From assembly GCF_006265095.1 (NCBI RefSeq), contig NZ_VCNK01000028.1, positions 18,024 through 82,023 on the forward strand: DNA of 64,000 nucleotides, read 5' to 3'. This document shows positions 26,927-36,785 of this stretch, one piece after another. Positions within the stretch are counted from its first letter, which is position 1. Every line of letters begins with the position of its first letter. The position numbers and the translations under genes were made by a program. The notes under the pieces are model-generated. The model saw only the letters and a list, made by a program, of their open reading frames with translations. It ran no database searches and had not been told where the DNA came from. Source of the DNA: Phaeobacter sp. B1627 (GTDB lineage Bacteria; Pseudomonadota; Alphaproteobacteria; Rhodobacterales; Rhodobacteraceae).

Positions 26927-26971
26927 TCAGACAGTGACAGTCCTGGTGTCAGCCTGAAACAGAGGGGCTCA
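26927..26971 (-). repeat. 20-bp repeat spanning the NYN stop codon
   Basis: Two copies near CTCTGTCTCAGGCTGA, 20 bp apart, plus a weaker third at 22 bp. The TGA of the first copy is the stop codon of the NYN gene (26969-26971). Confidence 0.75.
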
Positions 26972-27538
26972 GCCTGAGACAGAGGCCGGGCGCACATCGG
27001 CGGGAATATCCCGCGGCGGCCGCCCGATCACGTCGCGCAATTCCTCCAGTTCGATGAAATTGTCGGCCTGACGGCGCAGCTCATCCGAGATCATGGGCGG
27101 TTGGCTGCGAATGGTCGAGACGACGGACACCCGAACGCCCTGCCGTTGCAGGCTGGCGATGAGCGGGCGAAAATCGCCATCGCCGGAGAACAGCACGATG
27201 TGGTCCACGCGTGGTGCCAGCTCCATGGCATCGACCGCGAGTTCGATGTCCATATTGCCCTTCACTTTGCGTCGGCCCATGCTGTCGGTGTATTCTTTGG
27301 CCGGTTTTGTCACCATGGTGAAACCATTGTAGTGCAACCAGTCCACCAAAGGTCGGATCGGGGAGTACTCGTCATTTTCCAGCAGCGCAGTATAGTAGAA
27401 CGCTCGAACAAGTTTTCCACGCCGCATAAATTCCTGGCGCAGAAGCTTGTAGTCGATGTCAAAGCCCAATGCCTTCGCAGCGGCATATAAATTCGAGCCA
27501 TCTATGAACAGCGCAAGCCGTTCGTCCTTGTAAAACAT
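26969..27538 (-). CDS. NYN domain (LabA/DUF88-type) protein
   Basis: 189 aa, PIN-like NYN fold. Conserved acidic positions fall in LALFIDGSNLYAAAKALGF, NMDIELAVDAMELA and VLFSGDGDFRPLIASL, the layout of predicted RNases of the LabA group. Start ATG 27538 (MFYKDERLA); upstream residues are not family-like. Divergent from folK. Ribonuclease activity is a family prediction. Confidence 0.9.
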   Translation of the reverse strand: MFYKDERLALFIDGSNLYAAAKALGFDIDYKLLRQEFMRRGKLVRAFYYTALLENDEYSPIRPLVDWLHYNGFTMVTKPAKEYTDSMGRRKVKGNMDIELAVDAMELAPRVDHIVLFSGDGDFRPLIASLQRQGVRVSVVSTIRSQPPMISDELRRQADNFIELEELRDVIGRPPRDIPADVRPASVSG

Positions 27539-27675
27539 TAATCTTGTCCTTCTGGTGTCGCGGATTTCGTATGCCGTGAGTGAGTGAAAAAAAATCCCGA
27601 AATCCGCGGGTGGACTTAATTTAGGTTTTTTGGCACTCCCCGCAAGGGTGAGGTCATAGGGAATTGGGGTCAACT

Positions 27676-28245
27676 ATGACCGAATACCGGTCAAATTATC
27701 TTATAGCACTCGGCAGCAACCTGGAAAATGAGGGAAATTCCCCACTGAAGACCCTGCAGGACTGTCTGCAGGATTTTTCGGTCGAGGGGCTGCAGCTCGC
27801 CGCCGTGTCGCGGTTTTTCAGCACGCCCTGCTTTCCGGCGGGCGCCGGGCCGGACTATGTGAACGCTGCGGTCGCACTCCATGCCGAATGCGCTGCCTCG
27901 GAGGTTCTGGCCCGGCTGCACCGGATCGAGGCGCGGTTCCGGCGGACCAGAACAGAGCGATGGGGCATGCGCACGCTGGATCTGGATCTGCTGGCGGCGT
28001 CCGATCAGGTGGTGCCCGACCTGGCCGAATTCAGGCGCTGGCACCGGCTCCCTCCGGAGGCGCAGCGGAGCAAAGCACCGGACCAGCTGATCCTGCCGCA
28101 CCCGCGTCTGCAGGACCGCGCCTTTGTGCTGGTGCCCCTCGCGGACATCGCGCGCCACTGGGTGCATCCGGTCCTGCGGCAGAGCGTGGCGCAGCTGTTG
28201 TCGGAGTGCCCGGCGGCGGATGTCGCCGAGGTAAGGCCGCTTTGA
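27676..28245 (+). CDS. folK: 2-amino-4-hydroxy-6-hydroxymethyldihydropteridine pyrophosphokinase
   Basis: 189 aa, folate pathway kinase HPPK. It has LIALGSNLEN at the N-terminus, the Mg-binding motif RWGMRTLDLDLLAA, and LPHPRLQDRAFVLVPLADI. Slightly longer than the E. coli enzyme. Start taken as ATG 27676; a TTG four codons earlier is possible. Confidence 0.95.
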   Translation: MTEYRSNYLIALGSNLENEGNSPLKTLQDCLQDFSVEGLQLAAVSRFFSTPCFPAGAGPDYVNAAVALHAECAASEVLARLHRIEARFRRTRTERWGMRTLDLDLLAASDQVVPDLAEFRRWHRLPPEAQRSKAPDQLILPHPRLQDRAFVLVPLADIARHWVHPVLRQSVAQLLSECPAADVAEVRPL

Positions 28246-28287
28246 TCGCATTTTGGGGAATTTCCGTCGAATGTGATGGCGCGATGC

Positions 28288-28316
28288 TTGTCAAGCCCTC
28301 AAAATCGTCATAGAAG
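28288..28316 (+). promoter_or_regulatory. Candidate promoter for rpoZ-rel
   Basis: TTGTCA (28288-28293), 17 bp, TAGAAG (28311-28316), 40 bp before the rpoZ start. A reasonable sigma70-type match. Confidence 0.5.
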
Positions 28317-28355
28317 CACTCCCTCTGGACCCAGAACTGTATTGGAGAGTCGCCC

Positions 28356-28709
28356 ATGGCCCGCGTGACGGTCGAAGACTGCGTTGACAAGGTTCCCAAC
28401 CGATTTGAACTGGTGATGCTGGCCGCACACCGGGCGCGCGAGATTTCCGCCGGTGCCGCACTCACCGTGGATCGGGACAACGATAAAAACCCGGTCGTCT
28501 CCCTGCGCGAGATTGCCGAAGAAACACAAAGTGCCGACGCCCTGCGCGAACGTCTGATCGAAAGCAATCAGACCCAGATCGAGGTCGACGAGCCGGAAGA
28601 GGATTCCATGGCTCTGCTGATGGGCGGCGAAGCGGACAAGCCGCAGGAAGACGACATGAGCGAAGAAAAGCTCCTGCGGGCGCTGATGGAGGCCCAGGGT
28701 CAGGGCTGA
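28356..28709 (+). CDS. rpoZ: RNA polymerase omega subunit
   Basis: 117 aa. N-terminal [30 protein letters not shown] is diagnostic; an acidic C-terminal tail follows. Upstream of rel/spoT by 36 nt, the same gene pair as in many proteobacteria, and omega contributes to the ppGpp site on RNA polymerase, so the pair is functionally linked. Confidence 0.97.
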   Translation: MARVTVEDCVDKVPNRFELVMLAAHRAREISAGAALTVDRDNDKNPVVSLREIAEETQSADALRERLIESNQTQIEVDEPEEDSMALLMGGEADKPQEDDMSEEKLLRALMEAQGQG

Positions 28710-28745
28710 CCCAGGTGGTCATGAACGAAAGGTTGCGGACCGGCG

Positions 28746-30878
28746 ATGACATCTGCTGATGACCTGATTTCGCTGGTCCGCGACTACAACCCGAAAGCGA
28801 ACGAAACGCGCCTCCGCGATGCCTATGAGTTCGGCAGGGCGATGCATGAGGGGCAGTTTCGTCACTCGGGAGAGCCGTATTTCTCGCATCCCGTAGCGGT
28901 GGCTGCGATCCTGACGGAACAGCGGCTGGATGATGCGACGATCATCACCGCCCTTCTGCATGACACCATCGAAGATACCAAAGCCTCCTACGAGGAGGTC
29001 ACCTCGCGCTTTGGCGAAGAGGTGGCGATGCTGGTCGATGGGGTGACCAAGCTGACCAATCTGCAGCTGTCCTCGCGCGAGACCAAACAGGCGGAAAACT
29101 TTCGCAAACTGTTCATGGCGATGTCGAAGGACCTGCGGGTCATTCTGGTCAAACTTGCCGACCGTCTGCACAATATGCGTACCATTCGCGCCATGCGCCC
29201 CGAAAAGCAGGCCCAAAAAGCCCGCGAAACGATGGATATCTACGCCCCGCTGGCAGGCCGCATGGGCATGCAATGGATGCGTGAGGAACTGGAAGACCTC
29301 GCCTTCAAGGTGCTGAACCCCGAGGGCCGTCAGTCGATCATCCGCCGTTTTGTCACCCTGCAGCGCGAAACCGGCGATGTGATCCACCGCATCACCGGCG
29401 ACATGCGGCGGGAACTGGAAAAGGCAGGCATCGAGGCCGAGGTCTTTGGCCGCGCCAAGAAACCCTATTCGATCTGGCGCAAGATGCAGGAAAAGGATCA
29501 GGGGTTCTCCCGTCTCTCCGACATCTACGGCTTTCGCGTCATCACCCGCTCGGAGGAGGATTGCTACCGCACGCTGGGCACGATCCATCAACGCTGGCGG
29601 GCGGTTCCAGGGCGGTTCAAGGACTATATCAGCCAGCCGAAATCGAACGGCTACCGCTCTATTCACACCACGGTCTCCGGTCGCGACGGCAAGCGCGTCG
29701 AGGTGCAGATCCGCACCCGCCAGATGCATGACGTCGCCGAATCGGGGGTCGCCGCGCATTGGTCCTATCGCGACGGGGTGCGGACCGAGAACCCGTTTGC
29801 CGTCGATCCGGCCAAGTGGATTGCCTCGCTGACCGAACAATTCGACGGCGAAGATGATCACGACGAATTCCTCGAAGCGGTGAAGCTCGAGATGTATTCG
29901 GATCAGGTGTTCTGCTTCACCCCCAAGGGGGACGTGACCAAACTGCCGAAAGGCGCGACGCCGATTGATTTCGCCTATGCGATCCACACCCGAATCGGTC
30001 ACGCCTGTGTGGGCGCAAAGGTCGATGGCATCCGGGTGCCGCTCTGGACGCGGCTGCGCAATGGTCAGTCGGTCGAGGTCATTACCGCCGAGGGCCAGAC
30101 CCCGCAGGTCAGCTGGCTGGAAATCGCCACCACCGGCAAGGCGCGCACCGCCATCCGCCGTGCCCTGCGCGAGGCCGACCGCGAGCGGTTCGTCAAACTC
30201 GGGCACGAACTGGCCCGGTCTGCGTTTGAACATGTGCACAAGAAGGCCACCGACAAGGCGCTGGAAACTGCGGCAAGGGCGCTGCGGGTCAGCGATGTGA
30301 CCGAACTGCTGGCCCGGCTCGGCGCGGCGGTGATCACCGCCCATGACGTGGTACAGGCGGTCTATCCGGAACTGACCGCCAAGGAGGGCGAAGAAGTCTC
30401 GCCGCGCCGGGCAGTGATCGGTCTGGAGCCCGGACAGAAATTCGAGCGCGCCTCCTGTTGTGAACCGCTGCCGGGAGAGCGAATCATCGGCATCACCACG
30501 CGCGGGCAGGGCGTGATCGTCCACACGGCAGATTGTGACCGGCTGGGTGAATTTGAGGATCAGATGGAGCGTTGGGTCGATGTGCATTGGCACTCCGGGA
30601 CCCATCCGGCCGCCTATGGGGTGACGCTGGAATTGACGATCGGCAATGATGCAGGTGTCCTGGGCCGGATCTGTACACTTGTTGGCGAAAAAAAAGCCAA
30701 CATTTCTAATCTTGAATTCGTCGACCGGAAACCTGACTTTTACCGCTTGATGATCAATGTGGAATTGCGTGATGTAGAACAGCTGCATTCGTTGATTTTG
30801 ACATTGGAAGCTGAGAGCGATGTCGCCGCGGTTGCGCGCTACCGGCAAAGGCCAGGAACGCACTCTCGCCCGGCCTAG
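28746..30878 (+). CDS. Bifunctional (p)ppGpp synthetase/hydrolase
   Basis: 710 aa Rel/SpoT (Rsh). The HD hydrolase domain has ITALLHDTIEDT and VKLADRLHNMRT; the synthetase domain has KSNGYRSIHTTV and VEVQIRTRQMHDVAE; TGS (FCFTPKGDVTKLPKGATPIDFAY) and a C-terminal ACT domain (VTLELTIGNDAGVLGRI) follow. Both catalytic sites look intact, as expected for the single long alphaproteobacterial enzyme controlling the stringent response. Confidence 0.97.
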   Translation: MTSADDLISLVRDYNPKANETRLRDAYEFGRAMHEGQFRHSGEPYFSHPVAVAAILTEQRLDDATIITALLHDTIEDTKASYEEVTSRFGEEVAMLVDGVTKLTNLQLSSRETKQAENFRKLFMAMSKDLRVILVKLADRLHNMRTIRAMRPEKQAQKARETMDIYAPLAGRMGMQWMREELEDLAFKVLNPEGRQSIIRRFVTLQRETGDVIHRITGDMRRELEKAGIEAEVFGRAKKPYSIWRKMQEKDQGFSRLSDIYGFRVITRSEEDCYRTLGTIHQRWRAVPGRFKDYISQPKSNGYRSIHTTVSGRDGKRVEVQIRTRQMHDVAESGVAAHWSYRDGVRTENPFAVDPAKWIASLTEQFDGEDDHDEFLEAVKLEMYSDQVFCFTPKGDVTKLPKGATPIDFAYAIHTRIGHACVGAKVDGIRVPLWTRLRNGQSVEVITAEGQTPQVSWLEIATTGKARTAIRRALREADRERFVKLGHELARSAFEHVHKKATDKALETAARALRVSDVTELLARLGAAVITAHDVVQAVYPELTAKEGEEVSPRRAVIGLEPGQKFERASCCEPLPGERIIGITTRGQGVIVHTADCDRLGEFEDQMERWVDVHWHSGTHPAAYGVTLELTIGNDAGVLGRICTLVGEKKANISNLEFVDRKPDFYRLMINVELRDVEQLHSLILTLEAESDVAAVARYRQRPGTHSRPA

Positions 30879-30910
30879 GCTCTTGGCTAGGAAGAATAGG
30901 GAAAATACCG

Positions 30911-31657
30911 TTGGTATTCAGGCGCCGAGACAGACGTACGCCACTCAGGGCGGTTGCGGAGTTTCTCTGGCCTCGTGGGGGCTGGGCCAGGGCGTTTCAC
31001 TATGTCAAACACCGAATTCGGCGGCTGCCGGATAGTCCCGAACGCATTGCGCGGGGCATCGGTGCCGGGCTTTTCACCACGTTCACTCCCTTTTATGGTA
31101 TTCATTTTGTGGTCGCGGCGATCCTTGCCAGGGGTATGAACGGCAATCTTCTGGCGGCGCTGTCGGCGACATTCTTCGGCAACCCCCTGACCTATGTGCC
31201 AATCGGAGTGATCTCGCTGCAGACCGGTCACTGGTTGCTCGGCAGCCAGCCCGTGGCCGAGGTCAACGCGACCCTTGCGGATAAATTCCTGGCGGCGGGC
31301 CGTGATCTTTGGCTCAATCTTCATGCGTTTGTCACCGGCACCGCGACCGACTGGACCGGATTGGTGATCTTTTATCATGAGGTTTTCTACCCCTATCTGA
31401 TCGGCGGCTTGATCCCGGGCCTTGTGGCGGGACTGGTGGGCTATATTGTGTCGGTGCCCCTGATCCGGAGCTATCAGGACCGGCGCAAACGCAAGATCAA
31501 GGCAAAGTTCGAGGCGATCAAGAAACGGGCCGAGCTGGAGGCCGTGAACAGTCCGCATCCGCCGCGTGGCACCCAGCCCCCCAGCAGTTCGACCCGCCCT
31601 GCTTCTCCGCCCCCTTCCACGCCCGGTCGGCGACCGAAGGCGTCCCGACCCGACTAG
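30911..31657 (+). CDS. DUF2062 membrane protein
   Basis: 248 aa. Conserved core IRRLPDSPERIARGIGAGLFTTFTPFYG then NGNLLAALSATFFGNPLTYVPI, typical of DUF2062, with about three membrane segments and a long Pro/Ser-rich basic tail (residues about 205-248). TTG 30911 start is in family register (MVFRRRDRR). Role unknown; follows rel/spoT by 32 nt. Confidence 0.85.
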   Translation: MVFRRRDRRTPLRAVAEFLWPRGGWARAFHYVKHRIRRLPDSPERIARGIGAGLFTTFTPFYGIHFVVAAILARGMNGNLLAALSATFFGNPLTYVPIGVISLQTGHWLLGSQPVAEVNATLADKFLAAGRDLWLNLHAFVTGTATDWTGLVIFYHEVFYPYLIGGLIPGLVAGLVGYIVSVPLIRSYQDRRKRKIKAKFEAIKKRAELEAVNSPHPPRGTQPPSSSTRPASPPPSTPGRRPKASRPD

Positions 31658-31929
31658 GGGGCTGCTGTCGGTGCCGGATGTCCGGCGCAGCCTTTCGGTT
31701 GCCCTGTTCCGGGCGGCGCAGCGCATCCTCCCGGCAACAGGGGGCGACAGGGGGCAACAGCGGGCGACGGAGGGCAGCAGGGGGGGGGGCGACACGCCAA
31801 TGATGCGCCAATAGGGGTACAGAATTGTATCACTCCGGTCGTTGCCGCTTGCCACCGGCTCCGGGGCGACTAGGCTCTGGGCTGACGAGCCGATCCATGC
31901 ATTCAACCAACCGATAAAGAGCCCATTCC
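31658..31929. other. Intergenic region DUF2062-pdxJ
   Basis: About 270 bp with no supported gene. It holds degenerate CAACAGGGGGCGA-type repeats (about 31735-31790) ending in a run of G. Presumably contains the pdxJ promoter. Confidence 0.5.
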
Positions 31930-32688
31930 ATGTCCGCGACCCCTCTGCGCCTTGGCGTCAATATCGATCATGTGGCCACCGTGCGAAACGCCCGGGGCGG
32001 TGCCTACCCGGACCCGATCCGGGCTGCGAAGCTGGCCGAAGAGGCCGGGGCCGACGGCATCACCGCGCATCTGCGCGAGGACCGTCGCCACATCACAGAT
32101 GCCGATATTGACGGGTTGATGGCCACCCTGACCGTGCCGCTGAATTTTGAGATGGCAGCGACCGACGAAATGCAGGCGATTGCCCTGCGCCACAAGCCAC
32201 ATGCAGTTTGCATCGTCCCCGAGAAGCGGGAAGAGCGCACCACCGAAGGCGGGCTTGACGTCGCCCGCGATGAAAACCGTCTGGCACATTTCATTGCGCC
32301 CCTGCGTGAGGCGGGCTGCCGCGTGTCGATCTTCATCGCGGCGGATCGCAACCAGATTGAGACGGCGCATCGGATTGGCGCCGAGGTGATCGAGCTCCAC
32401 ACCGGGGCCTATTGCGACCATCACGCCGAGGGCAATTTTGCCGCCCGCGACGCGGAGCTGGCCGCCCTGAAGGAGATGTCGGCCTTTGCGCATTCCCTCG
32501 GGCTGGAGGTGCACGCAGGCCATGGTTTGACCTATGAAACGGTGCAGCCCGTCGCTCGATTTCCCGAGGTGCGGGAGTTGAATATCGGTCACTTTCTGAT
32601 CGGTGAGGCGATTTTCCGCGGTCTTGAGCCTGCGGTACAGGAAATGCGCCGGCTGATGGATCACGCGCGGCAGGGAGCAACGGAATGA
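31930..32688 (+). CDS. pdxJ: Pyridoxine 5'-phosphate synthase
   Basis: 252 aa TIM barrel joining 1-deoxyxylulose-5-P and 3-amino-2-oxopropyl phosphate. Signature stretches [48 protein letters not shown] and HAGHGLTY are present. First gene of the pdxJ-acpS-lepB-rnc-era-recO block, the same set found together in E. coli. Confidence 0.97.
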   Translation: MSATPLRLGVNIDHVATVRNARGGAYPDPIRAAKLAEEAGADGITAHLREDRRHITDADIDGLMATLTVPLNFEMAATDEMQAIALRHKPHAVCIVPEKREERTTEGGLDVARDENRLAHFIAPLREAGCRVSIFIAADRNQIETAHRIGAEVIELHTGAYCDHHAEGNFAARDAELAALKEMSAFAHSLGLEVHAGHGLTYETVQPVARFPEVRELNIGHFLIGEAIFRGLEPAVQEMRRLMDHARQGATE

Positions 32689-33122
32689 ACCTGCGTCGTT
32701 TCACTCTGGTCTATCTGGCATTGATCCTCGCCATGATGGTGCTCGTCGTTCTGGTCCAGGCGGTGACGGGGTTCGACATCGCCAATGCCGGTATGGCGAT
32801 CATCCCTGCGATGGGGGCTGCCATGATTGAAGGGCAGAAATTTGCTCGGCGGGAAGGCCGTCAGCCCGAGTCTGCGCAGATGTGGCGCTTTGCGCGCCAG
32901 TCGGTCGTCATCATCCTTGGCCTGTCGATGGTCGCGGTCATGCTCTTCAGCGTCACGGCGCCGGAGATAAAGATGCTGCTGTCGCAACAATACGGCGGCG
33001 CCCTCTTGTTGGGGGCACTCCTTTTTCAGGTCGCGGTCTCTTTCATTCTGGTGCGCCATTTCGTGGGGCTCGGGGCGCGCTCCGTTCTGGGGGCGCCCAC
33101 CGGCAAAGGGGGGCGGGGCTGA
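32685..33122 (+). CDS. ABZJ_00895-type small membrane protein
   Basis: 145 aa, four predicted membrane helices (about 6-25, 33-48, 70-92, 101-124). Overlaps pdxJ by ATGA and lies just before acpS. I assign it to the uncharacterised ABZJ_00895 family from its length and pattern ([24 protein letters not shown]). Function unknown. Confidence 0.75.
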   Translation: MNLRRFTLVYLALILAMMVLVVLVQAVTGFDIANAGMAIIPAMGAAMIEGQKFARREGRQPESAQMWRFARQSVVIILGLSMVAVMLFSVTAPEIKMLLSQQYGGALLLGALLFQVAVSFILVRHFVGLGARSVLGAPTGKGGRG

Positions 33123-33140
33123 AGCTCCGCGATCCGGTTC

Positions 33141-33554
33141 ATGATCCTGGGTATCGGCACTGATCTGGCGAATATCGATCGCATCCAGGGGACGCTGGAC
33201 CGCTTTGGCGATCGGTTCCGCAATCGCGTTTTCACTGCAGTCGAACAGGCCAAATCCGAGCGTCGTCACGATGTTGCGGGCACCTATGCCAAGCGCTGGG
33301 CGGCAAAGGAAGCCTGCTCCAAGGCGCTGGGCACCGGCCTGCGCATGGGGATCGCGTGGAAGGACATGGCGGTGTCCAACCTGTCGTCCGGCCAGCCGGT
33401 GATGCATGTCACTGGCTGGGCCGAGGCCCGGCTGGCCCAGATGACGCCACCCGGCCATGAGGCGATCATCCATGTGACGCTGACCGACGATCACCCCTGG
33501 GCGCAGGCCTTCGTTCTGATCGAGGCGCGACCTGTAGCGCCAGATCGAGGCTGA
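33141..33554 (+). CDS. acpS: Holo-[acyl-carrier-protein] synthase
   Basis: 137 aa. Transfers 4'-phosphopantetheine to ACP. Conserved Mg-binding Asp in [12 protein letters not shown] and Glu in [15 protein letters not shown] are present. Downstream of pdxJ as in E. coli. Confidence 0.96.
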   Translation: MILGIGTDLANIDRIQGTLDRFGDRFRNRVFTAVEQAKSERRHDVAGTYAKRWAAKEACSKALGTGLRMGIAWKDMAVSNLSSGQPVMHVTGWAEARLAQMTPPGHEAIIHVTLTDDHPWAQAFVLIEARPVAPDRG

Positions 33555-33979
33555 CGAAGGCTGGCAAAAGCCGAGACCGGAGGTGCCGGAATGCGGGGTA
33601 AACGGGCCGGGATGAATGCCTGGCAGTGCGTGCCCCTGTTGTAGCCCCGGTACCAACTTGCTGTTCCAGCCACCTGCAACAGCCCGTTTCACAAGGGACG
33701 AACGGCACGAGGGGTTGCGCTGCGCCATGCGCATCGCGAGGGGGCGGGGGCCGCGCCTTCGGCGCGGCCCCCGCCCGGCCCAACGCTTTGCCGGGAGGCA
33801 TCGCCTCATGGTCAAAGGGGCGGGAGCTCCCCCTACTGGATCCGGAAACCTGCGGCATAGGGTCCACAATCTCATGTGATCCTGCCCTTGCATGGCGGCC
33901 TCCCGCCGGGCCGGCTTGACTTGCGGCGGGCAGGCCCGCATGTACGCCCGGACCTGTCCCATAATGACCGGAGAGCCTG
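33555..33979. other. Intergenic region acpS-lepB with repeat element A
   Basis: 425 bp with no gene I can support. It contains the multi-hairpin element at 33715-33834, then a CCTCCCGCCGGG-type dyad near 33899-33910 before lepB. Confidence 0.6.
33715..33834 (+). repeat. 3' multi-hairpin element A
   Basis: Begins TTGCGCTGCGCCATGCGCA, followed by a perfect 16-bp stem (33742-33757 with 33761-33776) around TTC that could form a C(UUCG)G tetraloop, then CGGCCCAACGCTTT and a tail containing GGGGCGGGAGCTCCCC. Element B (41646-41768) is the same sequence type on the other strand. Both lie downstream of a gene in gene orientation. Confidence 0.75.
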
Positions 33980-34816
33980 ATGGCGTCGAAAACCACTGCC
34001 GGAAGTTCAATCCTCGAGACGATCAAGACCATCGTCTACGCGCTGTTGATCGCCGGTGTCTTCCGCACCCTGTTCTTTCAACCCTTCTGGATTCCCTCCG
34101 GTTCGATGAAGGAAACGCTGTTGGTCGGCGATTTCCTGTTCGTGAACAAGATGGTCTACGGCTACTCCTACGCCTCCTGCCCCTCGATACGGCTCGGCAT
34201 GATCGGCCTGAACATTGACGCGCAGGACCTCTGCGGCGCCCTTGACGGCGACAACACCCGTTTCCTCGGGAGCGATCCGGAGCGGGGTGATGTCGTTGTC
34301 TTCCGTCACCCGGTCAGCGGTACCGACTATATCAAACGTCTTGTCGGCCTGCCCGGTGACAAGCTGCAGATGAAGGAGGGCGTGCTGCATATCAACGGCA
34401 CCGCAGTCGGTCTCATGGATGATGGCGAGTTTACCGAAACCATGGAGCGCCAGGGCCCGCAAGGCAGCTTTCCGCGCTGTGAAAACAACCCTGTCGGCCA
34501 GGGCGGTGTCTGCAGAAAATCGCGCCAGATCGAGACATTGCCGGGCGGCGTGAGCCATGCCATCATCAATATCGGCAATCAGGCGAGCGACCATACCAAA
34601 GTCTACCATGTGCCGGACGGGCACTTCTTCTTCATGGGCGACAATCGCGACAATTCGGCCGACAGCCGGGTCCCGCAAGCCGTTGGCGGGGTTGGCTATG
34701 TGCCCTTGGAAAACCTGATCGGACGCGCCGACCGGATCATGTTCTCTTCTGCCGGCCGGTCGATGCTTTTCTTCTGGACCTGGCGGGCGGATCGCTATTT
34801 CAAAGCGATCAACTGA
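33980..34816 (+). CDS. lepB: Signal peptidase I
   Basis: 278 aa. One N-terminal membrane segment (about 17-34), catalytic Ser42 in [10 protein letters not shown], the lysine in [12 protein letters not shown], and the C-terminal box [15 protein letters not shown] long internal insertion with two cysteines (residues about 60-80) and another near 165-175 is noted. Cleaves Sec and Tat signal peptides. Clustered with rnc as in most proteobacteria. Confidence 0.96.
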   Translation: MASKTTAGSSILETIKTIVYALLIAGVFRTLFFQPFWIPSGSMKETLLVGDFLFVNKMVYGYSYASCPSIRLGMIGLNIDAQDLCGALDGDNTRFLGSDPERGDVVVFRHPVSGTDYIKRLVGLPGDKLQMKEGVLHINGTAVGLMDDGEFTETMERQGPQGSFPRCENNPVGQGGVCRKSRQIETLPGGVSHAIINIGNQASDHTKVYHVPDGHFFFMGDNRDNSADSRVPQAVGGVGYVPLENLIGRADRIMFSSAGRSMLFFWTWRADRYFKAIN

Positions 34817-35165
34817 GCTGACACCGGACGTCCCGCGGCGCAAGCGATCGCTTGCGGGATGTCCGATCAAGGCGCGCGGGCACGGCGGCGCTCCGGTGCC
34901 ACTTGCGCATGCCCGCGCGCGACTGGACGGGGGACGGCCGCGGACAATGGTCTGCCTGTTCGACCCGCCCCTATCGAAACCTTGCCAGCGGGCCGCAATT
35001 CCACGATCCTCCTCACCACGTCAGACGCAGGAGCGGAACCGGCCGACCCTCGGCACGGCCCATAGAGGGCGATTTGAGGGGGCGACATGTCCTTGTCACC
35101 GCGCGCGCCGCGGCGTATTGGGCGAACTCGACACCGAATTGCCACCAGATGTTCAAGGAGACGAA
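34817..35165. other. Intergenic region lepB-rnc
   Basis: 349 bp without a supported gene; open frames here lack conserved features. It holds the nested dyad at 34825-34865 and the rnc ribosome site AAGGAG (35155-35160). Confidence 0.5.
34825..34865. terminator. Nested inverted repeat after lepB
   Basis: Outer arms CGGACGTCCCGC / GCGGGATGTCCG enclose a perfect 16-bp palindrome GCAAGCGATCGCTTGC. Starts 8 nt after the lepB stop. It has no T-run, so may be an RNA processing site or attenuator rather than a simple terminator; RNase III is the next gene and cleaves such stems. Confidence 0.5.
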
Positions 35166-35852
35166 GTGAAGTTATCTCGGGAAATTCGCTCCTTTCAGGA
35201 TCGGCTCGGGCATCAGTTCGCCAGCCCCGAACTGTTGATCCGCGCGCTGACTCACCCGTCGATCTCCTCGCCGAACAGACAGGATAACCAGCGTTTGGAA
35301 TTCCTCGGCGACCGGGTGCTGGGGCTGGTGATGGCCACGGCGCTGCTGGACCAGGACAAAACGGCCACCGAAGGTCAGCTGGCGCCCCGCTTCAATGCCC
35401 TGGTGCGCAAGGAGGCCTGCGCGGAAGTCGCGCGCCAGATCGACATCGGCGCAGTGCTGAAACTGGGCCGCTCCGAGATGCTGTCGGGGGGGCGGCGCAA
35501 ACAGGCCTTGCTGGGCGACGCGATGGAGGCCGTCATCGCAGCGGTCTACAAGGATGCAGGCTTCGAGGCGGCGCAGGCGGTGATCCTGAAACTCTGGGGC
35601 GCGCGTATCGGCTCGGTCGAGGAAGACGCCCGCGACCCCAAGACGGCGCTGCAGGAATATGTTCAGGCCCGTCGCCAACCGCCGCCGGACTATATTCAGA
35701 TCGCCCGCAGTGGCCCCGATCACGAACCCGTATTCACCATTGCCGCCCGGATTGAGGACGGCACCGAGGAACAGGCCACCGCCGGATCAAAACGGCTGGC
35801 GGAACAGGCGGCGGCCAAGGCGCTTCTCGCCAAGCTGGAGCAAAAGTCATGA
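35166..35852 (+). CDS. rnc: Ribonuclease III
   Basis: 228 aa. N-terminal catalytic domain with [20 protein letters not shown] and [18 protein letters not shown], and a C-terminal dsRNA-binding domain ([20 protein letters not shown] to [12 protein letters not shown]). GTG 35166 with AAGGAG upstream is the start; an open frame extending further 5' is not family-like. Overlaps era. Confidence 0.95.
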   Translation: MKLSREIRSFQDRLGHQFASPELLIRALTHPSISSPNRQDNQRLEFLGDRVLGLVMATALLDQDKTATEGQLAPRFNALVRKEACAEVARQIDIGAVLKLGRSEMLSGGRRKQALLGDAMEAVIAAVYKDAGFEAAQAVILKLWGARIGSVEEDARDPKTALQEYVQARRQPPPDYIQIARSGPDHEPVFTIAARIEDGTEEQATAGSKRLAEQAAAKALLAKLEQKS

Positions 35853-36754
35853 GCACACGTGCAGGTTTCATCGCCCTCATAGGCGAACCCAACGCCGGCA
35901 AGTCCACTCTTTTGAACCGCATGGTCGGGGCCAAGGTCTCAATCGTGACCCACAAGGTACAGACCACCCGGACCCGCATCCGGGGCGTCGCGATGGAAGG
36001 CGACAGCCAGCTGGTCTTCGTGGACACGCCGGGGCTGTTTCAACCCCGGCGCCGTCTTGACCGGGCCATGGTTGCCGCTGCCTGGGGCGGCGCGGCCGAC
36101 GCGGATGTGATCGTGCTCCTGATCGAGGCGCACCGCGGCATCACCGAAGGGGTCGAACGTATTCTGGACGGCCTGCAAGAGGTCGCCAAGGGGCGCCCGG
36201 TGGCCTTGGCGGTCAACAAGATCGACAAGGTGCAGTCCGATGTGCTCCTGGGGCTGACCCGGGAGCTGAATGACCGCTTCCCCTTCTCGGAAACCTACAT
36301 GATCTCGGCGGAAAAGGGATATGGGGTCGATGATCTGCGCAAATGGCTCGCAGGCAAAGTCCCGGAGAGCCCCTGGCTCTACCCGGAGGATCAGATCGCC
36401 GACCTGCCCCTGCGCATGATCGCGGCCGAAACCACCCGCGAGAAACTGACGCTGCGCCTGCATCAGGAACTGCCCTATCAGCTGACGGTCGAAACCGAAG
36501 CCTGGGAGGAACGCAAGGACGGCTCCGCCAAGATTGACCAGATCATCTATGTAATCCGCGACGGCCACAAAGGCATCGTGCTGGGCAAGAAGGGCGAAAC
36601 CATCAAGGCGGTGTCCCAAGCCGCGCGGGCCGACCTTGAAGAATTCCTCGACCGCAAGATCCACCTCTTCCTGCAGGTCAAGGTCCGTCCCAACTGGCTC
36701 GAGGAAAAGGAGCGCTATTCGGAAATGGGGCTGGAGTTCAAGGACGGCAACTAG
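35849..36754 (+). CDS. era: GTPase Era
   Basis: 301 aa, 16S rRNA maturation GTPase. G1 [17 protein letters not shown]3 VDTPGLF, G4 NKIDKVQ, and a C-terminal KH domain with [20 protein letters not shown]. Overlaps rnc by ATGA, the usual coupling of RNase III and Era. Confidence 0.97.
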   Translation: MSTRAGFIALIGEPNAGKSTLLNRMVGAKVSIVTHKVQTTRTRIRGVAMEGDSQLVFVDTPGLFQPRRRLDRAMVAAAWGGAADADVIVLLIEAHRGITEGVERILDGLQEVAKGRPVALAVNKIDKVQSDVLLGLTRELNDRFPFSETYMISAEKGYGVDDLRKWLAGKVPESPWLYPEDQIADLPLRMIAAETTREKLTLRLHQELPYQLTVETEAWEERKDGSAKIDQIIYVIRDGHKGIVLGKKGETIKAVSQAARADLEEFLDRKIHLFLQVKVRPNWLEEKERYSEMGLEFKDGN

Positions 36755-36785
36755 CGGCGGACCAGAGCCATAGCTTGCACGCCCC

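Noticed and set aside
28719..30863. 714-codon open frame antisense to rel/spoT
   Set aside because: Antisense shadow of a strongly conserved gene; no protein features.
33616..33879. Open frames through element A
   Set aside because: They arise from the GC-rich hairpin repeat, and a similar stretch recurs in an unrelated setting at 41646-41768.
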